Shown here piece after piece: positions 53,301 to 64,000 of a stretch of 64,000 nt of DNA. The notes under the pieces were generated by a model that saw only the letters and a list, made by a program, of their open reading frames with translations, was not told where the DNA came from and made no database searches. The DNA comes from Gemmatimonadota bacterium. Its GTDB lineage: Bacteria; Gemmatimonadota; Gemmatimonadetes; Gemmatimonadales; Gemmatimonadaceae. Each line of letters starts with the position of its first letter. Positions within the stretch are counted from its first letter, which is position 1. A program made the position numbers and the translations under genes. The stretch is from contig BJHH01000001.1 of the NCBI GenBank assembly GCA_014192065.1, forward strand, positions 310,001-374,000. The letters are read 5' to 3'.

Positions 53301-54989
53301 AAGGTTTCACCGGGCGTCGAAGGCGTCGTGATCGACGTCAAGATCTTTTCACGCGTCGAGGACCAGGTCGTCGAGAAGGACCGCGGCGAACGGATCGGCG
53401 ATGTGCGCCGCCTCGAAGGTGAAGAAAAAGTGCGCGTGAATGACGTGCGCGACGGCGAACTGAAGGAGCTGCTCGCAGGTCAGATCGTGGCCCTGGCGCT
53501 GAAGTCGGGTACCGTCGAGGAAGCGATTCCCGTCGGTACGAAGCTCACGGATGATGTACTCGAAGGCGTCCGCCTCGCGACGCTCGACCTCAAGACGTTC
53601 CGCGTCGAGAGCAAGAAGGTCAACGAGTCCATTCGCGAAATCATCGACGCGGCCAACGAAGTAAAGGCCCGCATTGAGGAGAAGGCCGAGGAGCGGATCG
53701 ATCGCATTCTGCAGCCGGATGAACTGCCCCCGGGCGTGCTCCAGCTGGTGAAGGTCTACCTCGCGGAGAAGCGCAAGATTTCAGTCGGCGACAAGATGGC
53801 CGGGCGCCACGGCAACAAGGGTATCGTGGCCCGCATCGTCCCCGAAGAAGATATGCCGTTCCTGCCAGACGGCCGTCCAGTGGACATCGTGCTCAATCCG
53901 CTCGGCGTGCCGAGCCGCATGAATGTCGGGCAGATTCTCGAGACCCACCTCGGGTGGGCCGCGCGCATCCTCGGCTTCTATGCAAAGACGCCCGTCTTCC
54001 AGGGCGCCAATGAGCGCGAGATCGGCATGTTGCTGCGTCTCGCCGGGCTGAACTGGATCCGCGGCGCGTTACGGATCAACGCGGCGGCGCCGACTGTGAC
54101 CGACAAGGAGATCAAGACACTTCTGGCCGACATGCGGCCCGAGCAAAGTCACGTGGACACGGTGCAGCTCTTGGCCGACGCCACGCTGAACGACCTTGGC
54201 AGCCGGTCGATGTCGCAGGGGTCGCGCGATGTGTACCACAGCATTCGTGACTTCATCGCCGCGGCCGCGAAGGAACTCGCTGACCGCGAGATCGAGGCCA
54301 TTGGCAACGCCATCAAGTTCAATGCGGGCTCCACCGAGAGCGAAGACTTCAACGTCGCGCGCAAGGCCGATTTCAAGAAGGCGGCCAAGGATCTCGAGAA
54401 GCGCGCTACGATGAGTGGCTCGGCCATCCTCGAGGAGATGGGCTTCACCCACCTCGCATCGATGCTCGTCAAGAAGTCGGACGCTGATGTAGACGCCGCG
54501 GCCGTTGAACTGCTGCGACTGGCCGGCCTGCAGGCCGGCGGCAAGATCCGCCTGCGCGACGGACGTACGGGCGAACGGTTCGCCTCGGCGGTGACGGTGG
54601 GCGAGATCTACATGCTCAAGCTGTCGCACCTCGTGGACGACAAGATTCACGCACGGAGCATTGGACCGTACTCGCTGGTGACGCAGCAGCCGCTTGCCGG
54701 TAAGGCGCAGTTCGGCGGCCAGCGTTTCGGTGAGATGGAAGTGTGGGCGCTGGAAGCGTACGGCGCGGCGCACACGCTGCAGGAAATCCTGACGGTCAAG
54801 TCCGATGACGTGAGCGGCCGGTCGCGCGTATACGAGGCGATCGTCAAGGGTCAGAACCTGCCCGACCCGGGCACGCCCGAGTCGTTCAACGTGCTCGTGA
54901 AGGAACTGCAGGCGCTCGGCATCCACGTCACGATGGATGCGAATGCCGACGGTTACAACACTCCCTTCTCCAGCGGGAGCGAGGAATAA
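50346..54989 (+). CDS. rpoB: DNA-directed RNA polymerase subunit beta
   Basis: 1,547 aa, longer than E. coli beta (1,342). Start [12 protein letters not shown]. The rifampicin pocket is intact: [27 protein letters not shown], with the Asp, His and Ser sites in their sensitive form. Further signatures: [27 protein letters not shown] and the C-terminal [22 protein letters not shown]. Extra length lies in two places: a charged block at about residues 235-430 ([19 protein letters not shown]-like helices and long loops) and about 150 residues between GANEREI and LRDGRTGER. Directly followed by rpoC (3-base gap). Confidence 0.97.
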   Translation: [1547 protein letters not shown]

Positions 54990-54992
54990 CTC

Positions 54993-59315
<4,323 letters not shown>

Positions 59316-59330
59316 TAGGTCTTGATACGC

Positions 59331-59363
59331 AAACGGCCCGGGGCGAAAGCTCCGGGCCGTTTT
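59331..59363 (+). terminator. Intrinsic terminator after rpoC
   Basis: AAACGGCCCGG pairs with CCGGGCCGTTT around a GGCGAAAGCT loop with a small inner GC/GC pair, and the 3' arm ends in TTTT. It ends the rpmG to rpoC transcription unit. Confidence 0.9.
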
Positions 59364-59458
59364 GCGTCGGCGCGCTCCGATTGGCGTATTATTTGTCATC
59401 CTTAGGGAGGCGTCTTCGCCGCCCGATCCACCGGCCACCTCTCTCTGGAAGGAAGTCG

Positions 59459-60145
59459 ATGCCGAAACTCACCAGGTCCCTCTCAGTACTTGCCGCCGTT
59501 GCCGTGACGTCGTCTGCCGCACTGGCCCAGAACCCCGCGGCGGCGGCACAGGCCAACCCGATGTCGTTTTTCGTCACTAGTGTCGGCAAGGGTGACGGCG
59601 CCAACCTCGACCGGCTCGAAGGCGCCGACGCGCACTGTAAGACGCTCGCCGATGCGTCTGGCGTACGGCAAGCCGACGGCCGTACCTGGCGCGCCTACCT
59701 GAGCGCCGTCGCCGCCGACGGCAAGCCGATCCATGCGCGCGACCGCATCGGCATCGGTCCGTGGCACAACGTGAAGGGCGCGCTCATTGCCGCCAACGCG
59801 GCCGATCTGCACGGCGACATCATTCGGGACCGCAACCAGATGAACAAGGTGAACGCGCTCACCGAGAAGGGCATGCCGGTCAATGGCGTGGGTGACACGC
59901 CCAACACGCACGACATCATCACGGGCTCCGACTCGTTTGGGCGTGCCGTCGGCGGGACGTTCGACACCACCTGCAGCAACTACACGAGCAACAGCGCCAC
60001 CGGGAGCACCATGCTTGGGCACAGCGACCGAACCGGCGGCGGCAACACGTCGTGGAACGCGGCTCACGCGTCCCGTGGTTGCGGGCAGGCAAACCTCGTG
60101 GCCACCGGCGGCGCGGGGCTGTTCTACTGCTTTGCGGCTAACTAG
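59459..60145 (+). CDS. Exported DUF1554/LenA-like lectin-fold protein
   Basis: 228 aa from ATG 59459 with GGAAGGA upstream; signal peptide ends in AALAQ at about residue 24. The mature region FFVTSVGKGDGANLDRLEGADAHCKTLADASG, then TWRAYLSAV and CSNYTSNSATGSTMLGHSDRTGG with late Cys pairs, follows the DUF1554 / endostatin-like (LenA-type) pattern: a GADxxC helix, xWRAYLS strand and disulfide-closed C-terminal loop. Family members are outer-surface or periplasmic proteins; the ligand here is unknown. An upstream ATG (59381) would remove the signal-peptide logic and is not preferred. Confidence 0.65.
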   Translation: MPKLTRSLSVLAAVAVTSSAALAQNPAAAAQANPMSFFVTSVGKGDGANLDRLEGADAHCKTLADASGVRQADGRTWRAYLSAVAADGKPIHARDRIGIGPWHNVKGALIAANAADLHGDIIRDRNQMNKVNALTEKGMPVNGVGDTPNTHDIITGSDSFGRAVGGTFDTTCSNYTSNSATGSTMLGHSDRTGGGNTSWNAAHASRGCGQANLVATGGAGLFYCFAAN

Positions 60146-60154
60146 GCGCAACGC

Positions 60155-61489
60155 GTGACCCATCCAGCGGCGGCGGCTCGGCCAGCCGGGTCGGTACCCG
60201 AACGCCTGATCCCCCGGCGGGCCGTCGCGAGCTGGGTGCTCTATGATCTGGCGAACACCATCTTTTCGATGGGCGTCGTATCACTCTACTTCTCGTTGTA
60301 CGTGCGCGACGAGGTAGGCGGTCAACGCGCCGACTCGACCTACGGCGTGATTACCGCGATCTCGATGGGGATCATTTTCATCATTTCGCCGCTCCTTGGC
60401 GCCATGACCGACCGCGCCAGCCGCCGGATGCCATTCCTCATCTGGACCACCGTGGTCTGCTGCGCCTGCACGGCGCTGCTCGCGCGTGGCTCATACATCG
60501 AATCGGCGGTGCTCTTCGTGGTTGGCAACGCGGCGTACCAGGCCGGCCTGCAGTTTTACGACTCGTTGCTCCCTGAAGTCAGCAACGAGTCCAATCGTGG
60601 CCGCATCAGCGGTATCGGTGTGGGTATCGGCTACCTCGGCTCGTATGTCGCCGTCGGTATCGGCCTGATGCTGGGTACCAAGGACAAGCCGCTGCTTTTT
60701 ACGATCATCGCCGTGGCGTTCCTGATCTTTTCGATCCCCTGCTTCATCTGGGTCAAGGAGCGTGGCAACCCGAATCCGCGCCCCATTTTCGGCCTCCAGA
60801 TGCTGAAGGAATCCACGGCCCAAACGCTTCGCACACTGCGAGAAGGTCACAAGTACCCTGGGCTGCTCCGCTTTTTACTGGGGCGGATCTTTTATACGGA
60901 TGCGATCAACACCGTCATCTCGTATATGTCGCTCTACGCCGTCAACGTTGCGCTGGCAAACGGCGGTACCGAGGAAGCCGGGGCGCACACGGCGCAACTC
61001 GTGATGATGGCGGCGATCTCGTTCGCGATTCTCGGCGGCTTTGTCTGGGGATGGCTCGTTGACAGGATCGGTCCCAAGCGAACGCTGAACATCGTGCTCT
61101 GGCTCTGGATCGCGACCTTGGCGCTTGCCATGGCGATCGGTTTCTTCCGGTTGACGGTCGGTTGGCTCTATCTGGTCGGCGCGCTGGCCGGCGTGGCGAT
61201 GGGCGGCGTCTGGTCCGCCGACCGGCCGTACATGCTCCGTCTCACGCCGCCGGACCGCGTCGGTGAGTTCTACGGCTTGTACGGGATGGTCGGCCGGTTC
61301 TCGGCCGTCACGGGCCCGCTCCTCTGGAGCATCATCACCTTCGCCACCGTGGAGCGCGGCGGGATGCCCGAACTCACCGGCCAGGCGTTCGCGCTGACCT
61401 CCCTGCTCCTCATGGTGGTGATTAGCTACCGAATCCTCCGGCCGTTGACGGACTCGCCGCGAGACTGGAGCGCGCTCAAGCAGGGATGA
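60155..61489 (+). CDS. MFS transporter, UMF1/Atg22-like family
   Basis: 444-aa polytopic membrane protein of about 12 spans. SWVLYDLANTIFSMGVVSLYF at the N terminus is the UMF1 (vacuole effluxer Atg22-like) signature, followed by SPLLGAMTDRASRRMPFL (MFS loop 2-3), FYDSLLPEVSNESNRGRISGIGVGIGYLG and, in the second half, GGFVWGWLVDRIGPKRTL. Substrate unknown; relatives in fungi export amino acids from the vacuole. GTG start 10 bases after the DUF1554-like gene stop. Confidence 0.88.
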   Translation: MTHPAAAARPAGSVPERLIPRRAVASWVLYDLANTIFSMGVVSLYFSLYVRDEVGGQRADSTYGVITAISMGIIFIISPLLGAMTDRASRRMPFLIWTTVVCCACTALLARGSYIESAVLFVVGNAAYQAGLQFYDSLLPEVSNESNRGRISGIGVGIGYLGSYVAVGIGLMLGTKDKPLLFTIIAVAFLIFSIPCFIWVKERGNPNPRPIFGLQMLKESTAQTLRTLREGHKYPGLLRFLLGRIFYTDAINTVISYMSLYAVNVALANGGTEEAGAHTAQLVMMAAISFAILGGFVWGWLVDRIGPKRTLNIVLWLWIATLALAMAIGFFRLTVGWLYLVGALAGVAMGGVWSADRPYMLRLTPPDRVGEFYGLYGMVGRFSAVTGPLLWSIITFATVERGGMPELTGQAFALTSLLLMVVISYRILRPLTDSPRDWSALKQG

Positions 61490-61510
61490 CGACTCGTTGA
61501 TGCCAATCTG

Positions 61511-61603
61511 ATGACCTCGTCCCGCATCGCGTTCGGCGGGCTCGCGGTCACCAACTTCGCCGTCGCGGTGCTGTTCGCCGTTGGCGGCGGTGGCGCCCTA
61601 TAA
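61511..61603 (+). CDS. Possible 30-residue hydrophobic peptide
   Basis: A 31-codon frame directly after the MFS gene encodes one hydrophobic stretch (GGLAVTNFAVAVLFAVGGGG) with a short polar start. No ribosome-binding site stands out. It could be a small membrane peptide or chance; listed because it is the only frame between 61490 and the rpsL promoter. Confidence 0.25.
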   Translation: MTSSRIAFGGLAVTNFAVAVLFAVGGGGAL

Positions 61604-61630
61604 CCCTTGCCGTAGGGTCGCTTAGACCGC

Positions 61631-61659
61631 TTGAAATATGCCCGCAACGGGCCTATCTT
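61631..61659 (+). promoter_or_regulatory. Sigma-70-type promoter of rpsL-rpsG
   Basis: TTGAAA (61631-61636) and TATCTT (61654-61659) with exactly 17 bases between, followed by about 78 bases of leader to the rpsL ATG. The best promoter seen in the window by box match and position. Confidence 0.7.
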
Positions 61660-61737
61660 TATCTGTCTGTTCCGTGCCGCCCCAACTCCTGGGGTGATCC
61701 ACGAAGTGGCAGATCGACGAACAAGACTCAGGGTTAG

Positions 61738-62133
61738 ATGCCGACAATCAACCAGCTCGTTCGCAAGAGCCGGCGCGACGTTGCCCGTAAGGAAAAGGCG
61801 CCAGCGCTCAAGGCGAATCCGTTCAAGCGCGGTGTATGCACCCGCGTCTACACCACAACGCCAAAGAAGCCGAACTCTGCGCTCCGCAAGGTTGCGCGTA
61901 TTCGTCTCACCAATGGCTTTGAAGTCACTGCCTATATCCCGGGCGAAGGCCACAACCTGCAGGAGCACTCCATCGTGCTCATTCGCGGCGGCCGCGTGAA
62001 GGATCTCCCGGGTGTCCGTTACCATATCGTCCGCGGCAAGCTCGACGCATCCGGCGTCAATGGCCGCAACAAGAGCCGCTCGAAGTACGGCACGAAGAGG
62101 CCGAAGGGTGGCAAAGCCGGGGCCGCAGCATGA
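61738..62133 (+). CDS. rpsL: 30S ribosomal protein S12
   Basis: 131 aa. [14 protein letters not shown] start, [20 protein letters not shown] with the lysine of the streptomycin site, [11 protein letters not shown] and [14 protein letters not shown] with the second such lysine, both in the wild-type state. Slightly longer C terminus (GKAGAAA). ATG at 61738. The stop overlaps the rpsG start (ATGA). Confidence 0.97.
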   Translation: MPTINQLVRKSRRDVARKEKAPALKANPFKRGVCTRVYTTTPKKPNSALRKVARIRLTNGFEVTAYIPGEGHNLQEHSIVLIRGGRVKDLPGVRYHIVRGKLDASGVNGRNKSRSKYGTKRPKGGKAGAAA

Positions 62134-62600
62134 GTCGCCGAAAGAAAAGCGTTAAGCGCGTGATCCTCGCGGATTCCCGCTACGATAGCCAGACCGTCTC
62201 GAAGTTCATCAACGTCCTGATGTACCAGGGCAAGAAGGCCACCGCCGAGAAGATTTTTTATGGCGCGATGGACCTCGTCGAGACTCGCACGTCGCAGTCC
62301 GGCGTGACGATCTTCAAGCAGGCTCTGACCAACCTGAAGCCCGTGGTCGAAGTGAAGAGCCGCCGTGTCGGTGGCGCCACGTATCAGGTACCGGTCGAAG
62401 TGCGTCCTGAGCGCCGTACGGCGTTGGCGATGCGCTGGCTAATCTCGTATTCGCGTGATCGCAACGAAAAGTCGATGGCCGAGAAGCTCGCCGCCGAAGT
62501 GATTAGCGCGTCGAAGGGTGAAGGCAACGCGGTCAAGAAGAAGGAAGACACACACCGCATGGCTGACGCGAACAAGGCCTTTGCCCACTATCGCTGGTAG
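62130..62600 (+). CDS. rpsG: 30S ribosomal protein S7
   Basis: 156 aa; assembles the 3' major domain of 16S r[63 protein letters not shown] and the C-terminal NKAFAHYRW are family hallmarks. It is 4-base coupled to rpsL. fusA and tuf, the usual next genes, do not follow; a terminator does. Confidence 0.97.
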   Translation: MSRRKKSVKRVILADSRYDSQTVSKFINVLMYQGKKATAEKIFYGAMDLVETRTSQSGVTIFKQALTNLKPVVEVKSRRVGGATYQVPVEVRPERRTALAMRWLISYSRDRNEKSMAEKLAAEVISASKGEGNAVKKKEDTHRMADANKAFAHYRW

Positions 62601-62666
62601 ACGCCAACATCAGGACGCAGGGCTCGGTACGCGCTAGACAGAAACCGTAGCACTGCCACTGTACGC

Positions 62667-62702
62667 ACGAGAGGGTCCCCCGAATGCGGGGGGCCCTCTC
62701 GT
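62667..62702 (+). terminator. Hairpin terminator after rpsG
   Basis: ACGAGAGGG-T-CCCCC pairs with GGGGG-G-CCCTCTCGT around a short loop, including one T-G wobble. There is no T-run behind it, so termination strength is uncertain, but it closes the rpsL-rpsG unit. Confidence 0.65.
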
Positions 62703-62752
62703 CACTTGCGGTGCCTTCCGTCGACGCGGGATGCGGCCTAGACTTTGCCCGC

Positions 62753-63437
62753 GTGAGAATCCTCGTGGTACTCAGCTGCTTTGTCATGCTGCGCGTAGCC
62801 GACGCGCAGCGAGCGCTTCCGCAGTATGAGGTGGGCAAGGCCCAGTTGCTCCTCCGGACACAGCTGCCGTGCCTCGGTTGCCATGAACTCGACGGCGACG
62901 GCGGGACGATTGCGCCTTCGCTGAGCACCGTGGGCGGGCGCCGCTCCGCGGCCTACATCCGCGCAATCATCGAGGACCCGCAGAAGACGCTCCCCGGCGC
63001 GGCCATGCCGAGGCACGCGATGCCGCCAGCCGTGCGCGAGCTCATCGTGCGATTCCTGGCGAACGGCGCGAAGGGTGCGGAGGGACCGGCCATCACCGCC
63101 CCGCCCGTTGCCACGCTGCCGATCAAGGGCGCCGTGCTCTACGCCAAATGGTGCGCCAGCTGTCACGGCGCCACCGGCAATGGCGATGGACCGAACTGGA
63201 AACGACTCCCGGTCGCTCCCGCGAAGCACGGCCGACCCTCGGGTGATGGGCACACGTGCGGACGACGCCTTGTTCGACCTGATCGCCGTGGGTGGCGTTC
63301 CGTACGGACGTAGCGCGCGAATGCCCGCATTCGGTGCGACGCTCTCGCCTGTTGAGATTCGCGCGCTGGTCTCGCACATCCGCACGCTGTGCAACTGTCA
63401 GGGCCCGGCGTGGTCGCGGCAGGGAGCGGGCCAGTGA
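62753..63437 (+). pseudogene. Diheme cytochrome c with a one-base frameshift
   Basis: The frame from GTG 62753 encodes a signal-like N terminus (ILVVLSCFVMLRVADAQ), a first heme site CLGCHELDGDGG and a second CASCHGATGNGDG, then loses sense at about residue 159. Dropping one G of the GG at 63230-63231 gives the natural continuation HADPRVMGTRADDALFDLI, then GGVPYGRSARMPAFGATLS with a possible Met ligand, and a stop at 63437. The whole span minus one base is an exact multiple of three (227 aa). A typical small periplasmic cytochrome c pair. Either a sequencing error or a real mutation. Confidence 0.8.
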
Positions 63438-64000
63438 GTCGCGGCGGGCGAAAGCATCGCGGCCGGCCGGCGCCGGACGGCGTTCGTGGTACTGCCGAGT
63501 CCCAAGAGACCAAGCCGACCGATCCCGCGACACGCGCTGCCGCGATGCGCCGGATTGCTCGGTCCGCTGGCGCGATGATCCTCTTGGTCACGATGATCGT
63601 CATGGTGTGGCGCTCGCTGCGATACTCGATTCCCGGCCCGCTCGGCGCGACCACACTGCCACCGCCGCGCGAAGCGCCGCCGGTGTCGCGGGTGAGTCGC
63701 GCCGATTTCGTCGGCGCCGAGCGGTGCGCATCGTGCCACGCGGATCAATTCGCGAAGTGGGCCGCCTCGACCCACGGCCGCGCCGGCGGGCCGCCTGCGG
63801 CCGACCTGGTGATCGCCCCATTCAATGGCAAGCCGATCCGTTTTCGCGACGCCGTGGTCACGCCACGCGTCGAGGCGGGCCGCTACGAGTTCGTCGTCGT
63901 GCGCGACGATGACTCCACCGAGATTGTGCGCGTGGATGGCGTGATTGGTGGCGGCCACATGGTAGGCGGCGGCACGCAGGGGTTCGTGACGAAGCGGTCC
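63434..64000 (+). CDS. Membrane-anchored multiheme cytochrome c, N-terminal part
   Basis: A GTG overlapping the upstream stop (GTGA) opens a frame that runs off the window end; 189 codons visible. A cytoplasmic basic start, then a membrane helix near residues 45-60 (AGAMILLVTMIVMVWRSL), then a heme site CASCHADQFAKWAASTHGRA, the pattern of NrfH/cytochrome-c554-like multiheme proteins in which a CxxCH is followed by W and a distal His. IGGGHMVGGGTQGFVT near the end is also seen in that group. Probably works with the preceding diheme cytochrome in electron transfer. Confidence 0.72.
   Translation, partial: MSRGGRKHRGRPAPDGVRGTAESQETKPTDPATRAAAMRRIARSAGAMILLVTMIVMVWRSLRYSIPGPLGATTLPPPREAPPVSRVSRADFVGAERCASCHADQFAKWAASTHGRAGGPPAADLVIAPFNGKPIRFRDAVVTPRVEAGRYEFVVVRDDDSTEIVRVDGVIGGGHMVGGGTQGFVTKRS

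Overview
The window is a 64-kb piece of a G+C-rich bacterial chromosome (roughly two-thirds G+C by eye), densely packed with short spacers and many 1-4 base start/stop overlaps. An exported lipoprotein, a TonB-plug-like secreted protein and multiheme c-type cytochromes point to a Gram-negative, respiring organism. The gene set and the habit of exported carboxypeptidase-like/plug proteins would fit Gemmatimonadota, but that placement is an inference that sequence searching would have to confirm.

Layout. 0-6 kb: the C-terminal part of glycine decarboxylase (gcvP) faces gcvH; then coaE, tdk and a degenerate DEAD-box-like protein with an RG-rich tail run leftward, and a class I aminotransferase runs rightward. 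5.85-13.75 kb: a rightward operon of a stand-alone Lrp/AsnC ligand-sensing (RAM) domain, a NurA-like nuclease, a HerA-like ATPase, Mre11/SbcD, Rad50/SbcC and a GNAT protein. This is an archaeal-style DNA-end-processing cluster and the most striking system in the window. 14.3-16.8 kb: 6-pyruvoyl-tetrahydropterin synthase/QueD, GTP cyclohydrolase I and a short-chain dehydrogenase, a set that could make tetrahydrobiopterin, plus a divergent methyltransferase-like protein. 16.8-23.6 kb: lipoprotein, TPR proteins, a phosphoribosyltransferase, ligA and thymidine phosphorylase. 23.7-28.2 kb: leftward enoyl-CoA hydratase, recF, dciA and gyrB, closed by a strong terminator. 28.3-32.6 kb: mtnA, glpK, a diverged CcmF-like protein and a tiny zinc-ribbon membrane protein.

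33.05-34.14 kb is an A+T-rich, gene-poor stretch with broken reading frames, probably foreign DNA in decay. 34.1-46.2 kb: saccharopine-dehydrogenase-like protein, TPR protein, uvrA, the two-subunit L-serine dehydratase, a plug-only secreted protein, an AI-2E-family permease, an ABC ATPase that has lost its catalytic motifs, and cysS.

46.25-62.7 kb is the core gene-expression region: tRNA-Thr(UGU), tRNA-Tyr(GUA), tRNA-Gly(UCC) and tRNA-Thr(GGU), then rpmG, secE, nusG, rplK, rplA, rplJ, rplL, rpoB, rpoC and a terminator, and after two unrelated genes rpsL and rpsG. The tRNA order matches the E. coli thrU-tyrU-glyT-thrT cluster, but tuf is absent both there and after rpsG, where fusA is also absent. 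A 17-copy GTA microsatellite sits between nusG and rplK. The window ends with a diheme cytochrome c broken by one extra base and the start of a membrane-anchored multiheme cytochrome.
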